A DNA stretch of 64,000 nucleotides. Source: Streptomyces gelaticus (lineage in GTDB: Bacteria; Actinomycetota; Actinomycetes; Streptomycetales; Streptomycetaceae). Where the stretch lies: the NCBI RefSeq assembly GCF_014649535.1, contig NZ_BMTF01000003.1, positions 393,714 through 457,713 of the forward strand. The letters are read 5' to 3'. The notes below the pieces were generated by a model. That model worked only from the letters and a program-made list of their open reading frames with translations, was not told where the DNA came from and ran no database searches. How positions within the stretch are numbered: position 1 is the first letter of the stretch; every line of letters begins with the position of its first letter. Positions 8,369 to 18,060 of this stretch are shown here, piece after piece. Position numbers and translations under genes: made by a program.

Positions 8369-9175
8369 TCACGGGCCGACCGCGCAGACCGGATACTCCT
8401 CGTTCCAGTTCGCCCAGAACCGGTAGGCGGCGCGGCCGCACTCCGTGCCCCGGCTGCTCACGCCCAGTGCATCCAGTACACCGTGGACCAGGCCGAAGAA
8501 CACGTGGTTGACCTCCGGGATCCACAGCACGGCGAACACCGCGATCAGTCCGAACTGCGCGAACGGTTCCGCCTGGCGCCGGATCCGGTACGGCAGCCAG
8601 GGCTCGATCACTCCGTACCCGTCCAGCCCGGGGACCGGCAGGAAGTTCAGGATCGCCGCGGTGACCTGGAGCAGGGCCAGGAACGCCAGCGCGTACCGGA
8701 ACTCCCTCGGGACGCCTTCCAGCGCGTGCAGCCAGAACGGAGCCGTGCACACCAGCGCGAACAGCACGTTCGTCAGCGGACCCGCCGCCGAGATCAGACT
8801 GTGCCTCCAGCGCCCCCGGATCCGCCCCCGCTCGATGAAGACGGCGCCGCCGGGCAGCCCGATCCCGCCCATGATCACGAACAGCACCGGCAGCACGATG
8901 CTGAGCAGGGCGTGTGTGTAGGCGAGCGGATCGAGGCCGAGATATCCCTTCGCGCCGACCGAGATGTCCCCGCTGTGCAGCGCGGTCCGGGCGTGCGCGT
9001 ACTCGTGCAGACAGAGCGAGACCACCCACGCCGCCGTGACGAAGACGAAGACCGCGAGCCCGTACGGATATCCGGTGCCCGTCCACACCGCCCAGCCCGA
9101 CACCGCCGCCACGGCGACGATCCCGAGGAAGACCGGGCTGATCCGCCGGTCGCTGCGGCCTGCTGCGGTGGTCAT
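8369..9175 (-). CDS. Site-2-protease-like M50 metalloprotease
   Basis: A 268-residue multi-pass membrane protein. The zinc site HEYAHA (HExxH) sits in the second or third membrane helix, and the matching LNFLPVPGLDGYG supplies the third ligand (NPDG-type motif). Such proteases cut substrates inside the membrane, for example anti-sigma factors, but this short form has no PDZ or CBS domain and no identifiable target. ATG 9175 is preceded by AGGAG at eight bases. Confidence 0.88.
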   Translation of the reverse strand: MTTAAGRSDRRISPVFLGIVAVAAVSGWAVWTGTGYPYGLAVFVFVTAAWVVSLCLHEYAHARTALHSGDISVGAKGYLGLDPLAYTHALLSIVLPVLFVIMGGIGLPGGAVFIERGRIRGRWRHSLISAAGPLTNVLFALVCTAPFWLHALEGVPREFRYALAFLALLQVTAAILNFLPVPGLDGYGVIEPWLPYRIRRQAEPFAQFGLIAVFAVLWIPEVNHVFFGLVHGVLDALGVSSRGTECGRAAYRFWANWNEEYPVCAVGP

Positions 9176-9378
9176 CGGCGAACTCCTGACGGGTGGCCGG
9201 AACGGGGCGGAGCGGTGGACGGCGAGCCGACCGTACCGCCGACACGGCACAAACGTCTCGCGCCGGGGCGGTGGTTCCGGAAAGGGTGGGGGCATGACGA
9301 GCGATCCCGGAACACGGCGCACAGGGGTGCGGCCGGACATGTGTGCCCATCCCGGTCCCGGTCACGGAGAATAGGCCG

Positions 9379-12300
9379 GTGCGCTACTGCATCCTCGGAA
9401 CGACCCGGGCACTTTGCGACGACGGCACGGCTGTCGCCCTCGGCGGGGCGCGGCTGCGCGCCCTGCTCACGGTCCTCGCGCTGCGCCCCGGACGCACCGT
9501 CCCGGCAGCCGTGCTCGTCGACGAGGTGTGGGACGGCGAGCCGCCCGCCGACGCGGTGGGTGCCCTCCAGGCGCTCGTCGGCCGGCTCCGGCGGGCCGTC
9601 GGCCACGACGCGGTCGTCTCCGCGGACAGCGGCTACCGGCTGGCCGCCGACCCGGACGCCGTCGACCTCCACCGCTTCGAACGGCTCGCGGGCGAGGGCG
9701 CGCGGGCACTGGAGGAGGGCGACGCGGCAAAGGCCGAGGCCGTGCTCGACGACGCGCTCGGCCTGTGGGGCGGGCCGGTCGTGGCCGATCTGCCCGACCG
9801 CGGCGCCGTCGCCGCCCGCTGGGAGGCCCGGCGCCTGGACGCCCGCCGCAACAGGCTCCGCGCGGCCCTCGCGCTCGGCCGCGCGGACGAGGTCCTGCCG
9901 GAACTGGCCGCCCTGTGTGCCGAGCATCCGATCGACGAACCCCTTCAGGCGCTGCGGCTGCGGGCCCTGCGCGACGCCGGGCGCACGGCACAGGCACTGG
10001 CCGCCTACGACGAGGTGCGCACCGAGCTCGCCGACCGCCTCGGCACCGACCCCGGACCCGAACTGCGCTCGCTCTACTCCGAGTTGCTCCGCCAGGACCC
10101 GGTGCGCCCGCCCGCGTCGGCCGCCCCGCCCGTCCGCACCGGGGCCCCCGCCGCACCGCGGGGCAACCTCCGGGCCAGGCTCACCAGCTTCGTCGGGCGC
10201 GAGGACGACATCGCCGCCCTGCGCGAGGACCTCGCGCACGCCCGGCTGATCACCCTCCTGGGCCCCGGCGGCGCGGGCAAGACCCGGCTCTCCCAGGAGG
10301 CCGCCGAATCCGCCGCGTCCGCCTGGCCGGACGGCGTCTGGCTGGCCGAACTCGCCCCCGTCGACGACCCGGAGGCGGTTCCGGAGGCCGTACTGACCGC
10401 GCTCGGCGCCCGCGAGACCGTGCTGCGCGGCGCCGGGGCCGAGGAGTTCAGGGCCGTCGAAGGAAACGCGAACGACCCCCTCGTACGCCTCACCGAGCAC
10501 TGCTCCCGGCGCCGCATGCTGCTGCTCCTGGACAACTGCGAACACCTCGTCGGGGCCGCCGCCGCGCTCGCCGACCACCTGCTCGCCCGCTGCCCGCACC
10601 TCACCGTGCTCGCGACCAGCCGCGAACCCCTCGGCGTGCCGGGCGAGTTCGTCCGCCCCGTCGAACCGCTGCCCGGCCCGATGGCGCTGCGCCTGTTCGC
10701 CGAACGCGGCGCCGCCGCCCGGCCGGGCTTCCGGACCGACGCGGACGAGGAGACCGCGGCCGCCTCGGCGGAGATCTGCCGCCGCCTCGACGGACTGCCG
10801 CTCGCCATCGAACTCGCCGCCGCCCGGCTCAGGATGCTCACCCCGCGCCAGATCGCCGACCGGCTCGACGACCGGTTCCGCCTGCTCACCAGCGGAGCCC
10901 GCACCGTACTGCCCCGCCAGCAGACCCTGCGCGCCGTCGTCGACTGGTCCTGGGACCTGCTCGACGGACCCGAACGCGCCGTGCTGCGCCGGCTCTCCGT
11001 CTTCGCGGGCGGCTGCACCCTGACCGCGGCCGAGGCGGTCTGCGCGGACGGGCCCCGTCAGGCGCGCGAGGTCGCCGGGCTGCTCGGCTCCCTCGTCGAC
11101 AAATCGCTCGTCGTCGCCGCGCCCGCCGAGGACGGCGAGATGCGCTACCGGCTGCTGGAGACCGTCGGCGAGTACACCGCCGCCCGGCTCGACGAGGCCG
11201 CGGAACGCGGCCCCGTGGTCCGGCGCCACCTGGTGTTCTTCCGGGAGCTGGTCCGTACCACCGAACCCCGGCTCCGCGGCGCCGGACAGCGGTCCGCCAT
11301 CGAGCTGCTCCAGCGCGAGTACGAGAACATCCGCACCGCCCTGCGAGGCGCCGTCGCCGCCCGCGACGAGCAGGAGGCGCTCTGCATGGTGCTCTCGCTG
11401 TGCTGGTACTGGCAGATGCGCGATCTGACCAGCGACGCGCTGCACTGGGCCGACGCGGTCGCCACGCTGGGCCCCGACCCCTTCGCCCCGCCCGCCGAGC
11501 CCGCGCCCTCCATCCACGAACGCTGCACCGACGCACCACCACCCATGGGTCCCGAGCTGCTCCAGGAGGCACGCCGGCAGGCGGGCCTGATCCGGCTGGT
11601 CAGCATGGAGCACGCCACGGAGAGGTGGACCGACGAGGCGAGCATGGCCCGGCTGCGGGTCATCGCGAACACCTACCGGGCCGGCCAGCCGCAGACCTGC
11701 CGGGTCCCGGCATCGTTCTGGTTCTTCGCGGTCATGCTCGTCGGGGAGACCGACAGGCTGCGCGAGCTGCTGGACGAAACGGTCCGCGCCTGCCGGGAGT
11801 TCGGCTACGAATGGGAGCTCGCCGGGGCCATCCAGATGCGCGCCAACGTGCTGGCCAACCGGCCCGAATGGGCGGGCGAGGCGTGCGCGGACGCCGACGA
11901 GAGCGTGGAGCTCTTCAGCCGGCTCGGCGACGACTGGGGCGTCGCCGAAGCACTCTCGGCGCGGGGCGAGGCCAACGAACGCCGCGGCGAGTACGCGTGC
12001 GCGGCCGAGGACTTCCAGGTCGCCATCGGCTACGCGCAGAAGCTCGGCGCACCCTCCCAGGTGGCGGTCCTGCGCACCAGGTACGCGGCCCTGCTCACCG
12101 AGATGGACCGCGGCGCCGAGGGCGAGGCGATCCTGCGCGAGGTGATCGACGAGAGGCACGACAGGAGGTCCATCGCCCGGCTCTATCTGGCCATGTGGCT
12201 GGGACGCAGTGACCGCACCGGTGAGGCGCGTGAGCAACTGACCGTGCTGTACGAGGAGTTCCACTCCGAGACCATGGCGATCTTCGAAGGGGTCGTGCTG

Positions 12301-12687
12301 GGCGCGATGGCCTGGCTGGACAACCAGGACGGGCTGTACGCAAAGGCCCTGCCCCGGGGCCTGGTGGCGCTGGAGCGGTCCCACGACCGGCTGTCGCAGC
12401 TGGTGGCTCCGCAGATGTCCGTCATCAGTCTCGTCTCCCTCGCCCGCTCGCTGGCCGGCATGGGCGGCGAGCACCGGGCCACGACCGCGGCCCGGCTGCT
12501 CGGGGCGGGCCAGGTCCTGCTGCCCCGGGGCCATGTGCCGACGGCGATGGAGCGGGACGACTGGGCACGGGCGGAGGAACTGTCCGTCGCCGTGCTCGGC
12601 CGGGACGCCTACGAGAGCGCGTACGCCGAGGGCGGCGGCCTCTCCCTGGAGGAGGCCACCGCCCTCGTGGACGCGTACCGGGAGTGA
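9379..12687 (+). CDS. AfsR-like regulator: winged helix, BTAD, NB-ARC ATPase, TPR-like repeats
   Basis: About 1102 residues. Order: an OmpR-type winged helix (residues 1-95, with GARLRALLTVLAL and the GYRLAADPDAVDL end), a bacterial transcriptional activation domain (about 95-245), a linker, then a STAND/NB-ARC ATPase with P-loop GPGGAGKTR near residue 294, Walker B LLLLDNCEH and LATSREPLGVPGE, and alpha-helical repeats to the C-terminus. AfsR proteins integrate signals and activate small regulators of secondary metabolism. The GTG at 9379 begins the conserved RYCILGT block. It is convergent with, and nine bases from, a DrrAB-like ABC exporter, which might be a target; that link is inference. 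Confidence 0.9.
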   Translation: MRYCILGTTRALCDDGTAVALGGARLRALLTVLALRPGRTVPAAVLVDEVWDGEPPADAVGALQALVGRLRRAVGHDAVVSADSGYRLAADPDAVDLHRFERLAGEGARALEEGDAAKAEAVLDDALGLWGGPVVADLPDRGAVAARWEARRLDARRNRLRAALALGRADEVLPELAALCAEHPIDEPLQALRLRALRDAGRTAQALAAYDEVRTELADRLGTDPGPELRSLYSELLRQDPVRPPASAAPPVRTGAPAAPRGNLRARLTSFVGREDDIAALREDLAHARLITLLGPGGAGKTRLSQEAAESAASAWPDGVWLAELAPVDDPEAVPEAVLTALGARETVLRGAGAEEFRAVEGNANDPLVRLTEHCSRRRMLLLLDNCEHLVGAAAALADHLLARCPHLTVLATSREPLGVPGEFVRPVEPLPGPMALRLFAERGAAARPGFRTDADEETAAASAEICRRLDGLPLAIELAAARLRMLTPRQIADRLDDRFRLLTSGARTVLPRQQTLRAVVDWSWDLLDGPERAVLRRLSVFAGGCTLTAAEAVCADGPRQAREVAGLLGSLVDKSLVVAAPAEDGEMRYRLLETVGEYTAARLDEAAERGPVVRRHLVFFRELVRTTEPRLRGAGQRSAIELLQREYENIRTALRGAVAARDEQEALCMVLSLCWYWQMRDLTSDALHWADAVATLGPDPFAPPAEPAPSIHERCTDAPPPMGPELLQEARRQAGLIRLVSMEHATERWTDEASMARLRVIANTYRAGQPQTCRVPASFWFFAVMLVGETDRLRELLDETVRACREFGYEWELAGAIQMRANVLANRPEWAGEACADADESVELFSRLGDDWGVAEALSARGEANERRGEYACAAEDFQVAIGYAQKLGAPSQVAVLRTRYAALLTEMDRGAEGEAILREVIDERHDRRSIARLYLAMWLGRSDRTGEAREQLTVLYEEFHSETMAIFEGVVLGAMAWLDNQDGLYAKALPRGLVALERSHDRLSQLVAPQMSVISLVSLARSLAGMGGEHRATTAARLLGAGQVLLPRGHVPTAMERDDWARAEELSVAVLGRDAYESAYAEGGGLSLEEATALVDAYRE

Positions 12688-12696
12688 CCCTGCCGG

Positions 12697-13551
12697 TCAG
12701 GACTTCTTGCGGAACCTGGCGACCGCGAGCGGGGCCATCACCGCGGTGATGGCCACGGTCCAGCCGAGCGTCACCAGGACCGAGTGGGCGAGCGGGCCGC
12801 CCATCATCAAGGAGCGCGCGGCGTCGGCCAGGTTGGACAGCGGGTTGTAGTCGGTGAACGTCTGGAGCCAGCCGGGCATCGTCTGCGTCGGGGCGAAGAT
12901 CGAGGAACCGAACTGGAGCGGCATCAGCACGAGCATCCCCATTCCCTGAACCGCCTGGGCCGTCTTCATGGTCAGTCCGAGCAGGATGAAGATCCACATG
13001 ATGGCGGCGCCGAACGCGGCCGACAGCGCGATGGCCCCGATCAGCCCGAGCACCGACTCCTGGAGCTCCATGCCGAGGGCGAAGCCCATGGCCAGCAGGA
13101 TGAGCGTGGCGACCATCATCCGGCCCAGTTCGACCACGATCTTCGCTATGAGAACCGAGGAACGGGCGATCGGCATCGTCCGGAACCGGTCCATGACGCC
13201 CTTGCGGAAGTCGTCGTTGACGCCGGTCCCGACCGCCATGGCTATGTTCATGCCCATCATGGCCATCAGCCCGGGAATCAGGTAGTTGAGATACTCCTGC
13301 CGGCCGCCGCCCATGCTGCTGCCGACCGATCCGCCGAACACGTACACGAACAGCAGCGTGAAGATGACGGGCATCAGGAGCGCGTCGAACATCGACTCCG
13401 GATCCTTCTTGATCTGGAGCAGATTGCGCCGCACCAGCGCCCCGATGTGGCGCAGGTTGTTCCGCAGCCCGATCCGGCCCTCGTTGTGGACCGTCCTCGT
13501 CCGGGCGGACCCGGTGGGCGCGGGTGCGGGCGTCAGAGTCGCCGTGCTCAT
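12697..13551 (-). CDS. ABC-2 type drug exporter permease (DrrB-like)
   Basis: A 284-residue permease with six hydrophobic segments. It shows the ABC2 family pattern: a cytosolic N-terminus ending in ALVRRNLLQIKKDPE, the coupling region GVNDDFRKGVMDRFRTMPI, and the late LQFGSSIFAPTQTMPGWLQ block. Its GTG start overlaps the stop of the ATPase gene (GTGA-type overlap at 13548-13551), so translation is coupled and the pair forms one exporter. Closest known type is DrrAB daunorubicin export; substrate unknown. Confidence 0.9.
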   Translation of the reverse strand: MSTATLTPAPAPTGSARTRTVHNEGRIGLRNNLRHIGALVRRNLLQIKKDPESMFDALLMPVIFTLLFVYVFGGSVGSSMGGGRQEYLNYLIPGLMAMMGMNIAMAVGTGVNDDFRKGVMDRFRTMPIARSSVLIAKIVVELGRMMVATLILLAMGFALGMELQESVLGLIGAIALSAAFGAAIMWIFILLGLTMKTAQAVQGMGMLVLMPLQFGSSIFAPTQTMPGWLQTFTDYNPLSNLADAARSLMMGGPLAHSVLVTLGWTVAITAVMAPLAVARFRKKS

Positions 13552-14570
13552 GCCGCGACCTCCTCGGGGATCGTGTCGGTGGCGGAAGCGGACTTCTCGC
13601 CGGTGATGGCCAGGAACACCTCGTCCAGGCTGGGCAGCGCGGTGGCGACATGCGCCAGCGAGAAGCCCCGGGCACCGAGCAGGCCGATGACGGCCGTCAG
13701 CTGCTCGTCGCTGAGGATCGGTACGTACAGCAGTCCCTCGTCCGGGACGGCCTGCGCGCCCGAGACCCCGTCGAGGCCCGCCTCCCGGATCGCCTGCGCC
13801 ATCGTGGGCAGCTGCGCCGGGTCCGAGGGGCGGATCTGCAGGGTGCGGCCGCCGACCTTCGCCTTCAGCTCGTCGACACCGCCGCGGGCGATGATCTTCC
13901 CCTTGTCGATGACGGTCAGCTCACTGGCGAGCTGCTCGGCCTCTTCCATGTACTGGGTGGTGAGCAGCACGGTCGCCCCCTCCGCGACCATCCGCTGCAC
14001 CTCGTCCCAGACCTCGTTGCGGGTCCGGGGGTCCAGGCCCGTCGTCGGCTCGTCCAGGTAGAGGACGGCGGGGCTGCCGATCATCGAGGCGGCCAGGTCG
14101 AGCCGGCGCCGCATGCCGCCGGAGTACTCCATCGCGGCCTTCCTGGCCGCGTCGGTGAGCGAGAACCGCTCCAGCAGCTCGTCGGCCCGGGACCGGGCGG
14201 CCTTGCGGGACAGATCGAGCAGCCGCCCGATCATGTAGAGGTTCTCCCAGCCGGAGAGCTTCTCGTCGACCGATGCGTACTGCCCGGTCAGACCGATGGT
14301 GCGGCGCAGCTGCCGGGGCTGCTTCACCACGTCGTAGCCCGCCACGGTGGCGTGTCCGGCGTCGGGAACGATCAGGGTGGACAGGCAGCGTACGAGCGTG
14401 GTCTTGCCGGCTCCGTTGGGGCCGAGGACACCGAGCACGGTGCCTTCGCGGACATCGAGGTCCACGCCGTCCAGAGCCCTGGTCGAGCCGTAGTGCTTGA
14501 CCAGCCCCCGGACCTCGACGGCGTTCGAGCCGTTCCTGGGGTTCTTGTCGGTTCGCGTCATGTCCACCAT
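13548..14570 (-). CDS. ABC exporter ATP-binding subunit (DrrA-like)
   Basis: About 340 residues. Walker A GPNGAGKTT, Q-loop TGQYASVDE, signature YSGGMRRRLDLA, Walker B VLYLDEPTTGLDP and H-loop-region TTQYMEEAEQLA are all intact, followed by the roughly 100-residue C-terminal domain of the DrrA/DUF4162 group. The start is uncertain between ATG 14570 and ATG 14561; a GGTGG that could serve as ribosome site lies inside the 3' arm of an alternative RNA hairpin just upstream (14582-14648). It powers export with the overlapping permease. Confidence 0.9.
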   Translation of the reverse strand: MVDMTRTDKNPRNGSNAVEVRGLVKHYGSTRALDGVDLDVREGTVLGVLGPNGAGKTTLVRCLSTLIVPDAGHATVAGYDVVKQPRQLRRTIGLTGQYASVDEKLSGWENLYMIGRLLDLSRKAARSRADELLERFSLTDAARKAAMEYSGGMRRRLDLAASMIGSPAVLYLDEPTTGLDPRTRNEVWDEVQRMVAEGATVLLTTQYMEEAEQLASELTVIDKGKIIARGGVDELKAKVGGRTLQIRPSDPAQLPTMAQAIREAGLDGVSGAQAVPDEGLLYVPILSDEQLTAVIGLLGARGFSLAHVATALPSLDEVFLAITGEKSASATDTIPEEVAA

Positions 14571-14581
14571 GGGACCAGCCG

Positions 14582-14648
14582 CCACCGACAACCCGCCGAC
14601 AGCAGGCCGACAGCCCGCCGATGGGGGATGTCGGCGGGCTGTCGGTGG
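14582..14648 (-). promoter_or_regulatory. Three-arm leader able to form two mutually exclusive hairpins
   Basis: Arm C (14628-14648), transcribed first on the minus strand, can pair perfectly over 15 bp with arm B (14607-14621) or over 19 of 21 bp with arm A (14582-14602). Arm A holds the only ribosome-site-like GGTGG before the ABC ATPase start. C:B pairing leaves it free and C:A pairing hides it. The same hairpin could also end panB transcripts. Confidence 0.55.
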
Positions 14649-14679
14649 TGCGGGCAGTGGTCAGGCAGAGCCGGCGGGA

Positions 14680-15564
14680 CTAGTGGAAGGTGTGCTCGGC
14701 GGCCGGGAAGGCGCCGCCCACGACCTCTTCCGCGAACTCCTTCGCCGCGTCGCCCAGCACCTGGCGCAGGTTCGCGTACTGCTTGGTGAAGCGGGGTACC
14801 TTGCCGCCGGTCAGCCCGACCATGTCGGTGTAGACCAGCACCTGGGCGTCGGTGTCGGGGCCGGCGCCGATGCCGACGGTCGGGATGTGCAGGGTGCGGG
14901 TGACCTCGGCGGCCAGCTCGGCCGGTACGAGCTCCAGGACCACGGCGAACGCGCCCGCGTCCTGCACGGCCTTGGCGTCGCGCAGCATCTGCTGGGCGGC
15001 CTCCTCGCCGCGTCCCTGCACCCGGTAGCCCATCGCGTTGACGGACTGCGGGGTCAGGCCGATGTGGGCCATGACCGGGATTCCGGCGTCGACCAGCAGC
15101 TCGATCTGCTCGTGGCTGCGCTCGCCGCCCTCCAGCTTGACCGCGCCGACGCCGGACTCCTTGATCAGCCGGGTGGCGTTGCGCAGGGCCTGGACGGGGC
15201 CCTCCTGGTACGCCCCGAAGGGCAGGTCCGCGACGATCAGGGCGCGCCTGGTGCCCCGTACGACGGCGGCCGAGAGGATCGCGATCTCGTCCATCGTGAC
15301 GGGCACGGTGGTCTCGTAGCCGAGATGGCAGTTGCCCATGGAGTCGCCGACGAGCATGACCGGGATCCCGGCCTCGTCGAAGACGGACGCGGTCATCGCG
15401 TCGTAGGCGGTGAGCATGGGCCACTTCTCGCCGCGCTCGGTGGCGGCGGCGATGTCGTGGACGGAGATACGGCGGGTGCTCTTGCCTCCGTACAGCGCCT
15501 TGCTGCTGTCGGCGGGGGCTCCCGCGGGGGATGCGGACTGATTCCGCGCAGCCTGAAGCGACAT
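14680..15564 (-). CDS. panB: 3-methyl-2-oxobutanoate hydroxymethyltransferase
   Basis: A 294-residue enzyme that transfers a one-carbon unit from methylenetetrahydrofolate to 2-ketoisovalerate, the first committed step of pantothenate and coenzyme A synthesis. Visible family blocks are WPMLTAYDAMTASVFDEAG, MLVGDSMGNCHLGYETT with the metal-binding Asp, IVADLPFGAYQ, VKLEGGERS, MAHIGLTPQSVNAMGGY-like YRVQGRG and the catalytic-region VLELVP. ATG 15564 has GAAGGAG at the right distance; ATG 15585 would lengthen it slightly. The PanB decamer is cytosolic. It is divergent from the efflux pump gene. Confidence 0.95.
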   Translation of the reverse strand: MSLQAARNQSASPAGAPADSSKALYGGKSTRRISVHDIAAATERGEKWPMLTAYDAMTASVFDEAGIPVMLVGDSMGNCHLGYETTVPVTMDEIAILSAAVVRGTRRALIVADLPFGAYQEGPVQALRNATRLIKESGVGAVKLEGGERSHEQIELLVDAGIPVMAHIGLTPQSVNAMGYRVQGRGEEAAQQMLRDAKAVQDAGAFAVVLELVPAELAAEVTRTLHIPTVGIGAGPDTDAQVLVYTDMVGLTGGKVPRFTKQYANLRQVLGDAAKEFAEEVVGGAFPAAEHTFH

Positions 15565-15700
15565 TGCGAACGGCTCCTTCGTCATCTCGAGGCGCCCTGA
15601 CGGCGTCCCCGGACCGGTTCCATGGTGGCATCCCGTGGCGGTCCACGGGAAGTGGGCCCCCACACGCACGTGCGGGCATGGCCAAAAGGCGACCCGACCG

Positions 15701-15749
15701 GTCTCGTATTTCCAATACGAGACGGTCTCGTATCGAAATCGGATAAGCT
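15701..15749. promoter_or_regulatory. Three-arm palindromic operator and -10 of the efflux pump
   Basis: GTCTCGTATT (15701-15710), AATACGAGAC (15714-15723) and GTCTCGTAT (15725-15733) form two overlapping perfect palindromes sharing the middle arm, with spacers of three and one bases. A TAAGCT -10-like hexamer (15744-15749) follows, eight bases before the pump ATG. This is a likely binding site for the downstream TetR repressor. Confidence 0.75.
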
Positions 15750-15756
15750 CCTTGCC

Positions 15757-17373
15757 ATGTCGATGCCGTCCGGTGCTCGCGTTGCCGTGCCCCAGATCCC
15801 GAAGGCGGTCCACCGCCGCCGCTGGGCGATCCTCGTCGTCCTGATGTTCAGCCTGCTCATCGTCGTGCTGGACAACTCGATCCTGAACGTCGCGGTCAAG
15901 ACCATCGCCAGTCCCGCACCCACGGGCCTCGGGGCCACCCAGAGCGAGCTGGAGTGGGCGATCAACGCCTACACGCTCGTCTTCGCCGGATTCCTGTTCA
16001 CCGCGGGCCTGCTCGGCGACCGCATCGGCCGCAAGAAGGTGCTGCTCTTCGGCATCCTGCTCTTCGGCGCCGGCTCCGCGCTGGCCGCCATGTCCGGCTC
16101 GCCCGCCCAGCTGATCACCTGGCGTGCCGTGATGGGCTTCGGTGCCGCGTTCGTCATGCCGGCCACCCTCGCCGTCCTGATGAACGTCTTCGAGCGCGAG
16201 GAGCAGCCCAGGGCCATCGGCATATGGGCGGGCAGCGTCGGTGTGGCCATCGCGATCGGCCCGATCACCGGCGGGCTGCTGCTCGAACACTACTGGTGGG
16301 GTTCGATCTTCCTGGTCAACGTGCCCGTGGTGACCGTGGCGCTGATCGCGATGATGCTGCTGGTGCCGGACTCCAGGGACCCGAACCCGGGCCGGACCGA
16401 CCCGCTCGGCGTCGCGCTCTCCATCGTCGGCCTGGTGCTGCTGGTCTACGGCATCATCCGCGGCGGCCAGCTCGCCGACTTCGCCGATCCCCTCGTCCTG
16501 TTGTCGAGCCTCGGCGGCCTGCTCGTCCTGGCCGGGTTCGTCTGGCACGAGAAGCGCAGCACCCACCCGGCCATCGACATCGCGTACTTCAAGGAGCCGT
16601 CGTTCGCCGCGGCCGTCGCCGCCATAGCGCTGGTCTTCTTCGCGCTGATGGGGGTGACCTTCTTCTCCGCCTTCTACATGCAGAGCGTGCGCGGCTTGAG
16701 CGCGCTGCAGGCGGGGATGATGCTCCTGCCGCTGGCCGCCGCGCAGATGTTCTTCGCGCCGCGGGCCCGGCTGCTCGTCGACCGCTTCGGCGCCCGCGCC
16801 ACCTGCACCGCCGGAATGCTGCTGGTCGCGTTCGGACTCGCGTCGTTCGCGCTGTTCGACGGCACCACGCCGGTCTGGGTGCTGTGTCTGCTCTTCTTCG
16901 TCCAGGGCACGGGCATGGCCCATGTGATGACACCGGTCACCGTCTCGGTGATGCAGGCGCTGCCCCGCGAGAAGGCCGGTTCCGGGTCGGCGGTCAACAA
17001 CACCTTCCGGCAGGTCGGCGGGGCGCTCGGGGTCGCCGTGCTCGGCTCGGTGCTCTCCACCGTCTACCGGGGCGCCATCGAGGGGCACCTCGCCGCGGTC
17101 CCGGCCGGTGCCAGACAGGCGGCGGGGGAGTCGATCGAGGCGACGCTCGGCATTGCTGACAAGCTGGGCCCGGCGGGCGCCCCGCTGATCGCCTCGGCGA
17201 ACGACGCCTTCCTGAAAGCCATGCACGTCACCGCCGTCGGTTCGGCGACCGTCGCCCTGGTGGGCACCCTGGTGGTCGCGCTGTTCCTGCCGGGGAGGGC
17301 GCCCGCCGGGCAGGGGGCCGGTGAATCGGGCAGGGGCGACCGGCCGGTGCGTGCGGCGGGGGCGGGCCGGTGA
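15757..17373 (+). CDS. DHA2-family MFS multidrug efflux transporter
   Basis: A 538-residue, 14-helix transporter of the EmrB/QacA (DHA2) type. Motif A is [16 protein letters not shown]; the helix 1 block [15 protein letters not shown] and the motif C-like [24 protein letters not shown] are characteristic. Members expel drugs and dyes using the proton gradient. ATG 15757 lies directly behind the -10 region, so the mRNA is probably leaderless. It forms an operon with the TetR gene 36 bases downstream, and its promoter carries the three-arm operator. Confidence 0.92.
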   Translation: MSMPSGARVAVPQIPKAVHRRRWAILVVLMFSLLIVVLDNSILNVAVKTIASPAPTGLGATQSELEWAINAYTLVFAGFLFTAGLLGDRIGRKKVLLFGILLFGAGSALAAMSGSPAQLITWRAVMGFGAAFVMPATLAVLMNVFEREEQPRAIGIWAGSVGVAIAIGPITGGLLLEHYWWGSIFLVNVPVVTVALIAMMLLVPDSRDPNPGRTDPLGVALSIVGLVLLVYGIIRGGQLADFADPLVLLSSLGGLLVLAGFVWHEKRSTHPAIDIAYFKEPSFAAAVAAIALVFFALMGVTFFSAFYMQSVRGLSALQAGMMLLPLAAAQMFFAPRARLLVDRFGARATCTAGMLLVAFGLASFALFDGTTPVWVLCLLFFVQGTGMAHVMTPVTVSVMQALPREKAGSGSAVNNTFRQVGGALGVAVLGSVLSTVYRGAIEGHLAAVPAGARQAAGESIEATLGIADKLGPAGAPLIASANDAFLKAMHVTAVGSATVALVGTLVVALFLPGRAPAGQGAGESGRGDRPVRAAGAGR

Positions 17374-17409
17374 GACCGGCGGTCCGGAAGAACTGAGGAG
17401 TGGAGCGAC

Positions 17410-18060
17410 GTGCGGGTACAGGCACAGGTGGAAGGCCGGGACCGGCCGGTCCGGGAGGCCCCGGAACCGCGACGGGGACGGCCGCGCAGCGCGGCGGCCG
17501 AACGGGCGATCCTGGATGCCGTCGTCGGGCTGCTGGAGTCCGGGGAGCCCCTGGCGGGTCTGTCCATCGAGCGGATAGCCCGGACCGCGGGAGTCGGCAA
17601 GGCGACCATCTACCGGCGGTGGAGCGGCAAGGAGGAGCTCTTCGTCGACGTCCTGAGGGACATGGAGCCGCCGGAGCCCGCCGTCTCCGGCACCGCCGGT
17701 CTCGACGACCTGCGGCTGCTGCTGGAGTCGCTGCGCAGGCGCGGCCTGGCCCAGCGCTCCTCGGTCCTGCTGTACAACGTGTTCGCCCAGATGAAGAGCC
17801 ACCCCAAGCTGTGGGCGGAGTACCACCGCAATGTCATCGCGCCCCGCCGCGTCGCCATGCTGGGTGCCGTGCAGCGCGCGGTCGACGCCGGGGAGCTCCG
17901 CGCGGACCTGGACGTGGGGCTCATGGACGACCTGTTCCTGGGGCCCATGCTCGTACGCACCATCCACCGGCCCGACGCGCCGTTGCCCGAGGACCTCGCC
18001 GACCGCATCGTCCAGGTCCTGGTCGAGGGCCTGGCGCCCCGCCCGGCCGCCGGCGCCTGA
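17410..18060 (+). CDS. TetR-family repressor of the DHA2 pump
   Basis: A 216-residue regulator. After a basic N-terminal extension (EPRRGRPRSAAAERAIL), the helix-turn-helix is visible as LSIERIARTAGVGKATIYRRWSG. The C-terminal ligand domain has the TetR_C_33-like order DDLRLLLESLRR then AQMKSHPKLWAEYHRNVIAPRR. GTG 17410 is set by TGAGGAG at 17392-17398. Being cotranscribed with the pump, it most likely represses the operon through the palindromes at 15701-15733 until a pump substrate binds. Confidence 0.9.
   Translation: MRVQAQVEGRDRPVREAPEPRRGRPRSAAAERAILDAVVGLLESGEPLAGLSIERIARTAGVGKATIYRRWSGKEELFVDVLRDMEPPEPAVSGTAGLDDLRLLLESLRRRGLAQRSSVLLYNVFAQMKSHPKLWAEYHRNVIAPRRVAMLGAVQRAVDAGELRADLDVGLMDDLFLGPMLVRTIHRPDAPLPEDLADRIVQVLVEGLAPRPAAGA

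Noticed and set aside
9172..12534. Very long open frame antisense to the AfsR-like regulator
   Set aside because: High-GC coding DNA leaves the antisense frame open by codon bias; its product is Gly/Arg/Glu-rich without domains, while the plus strand has clear winged-helix, BTAD and P-loop motifs.
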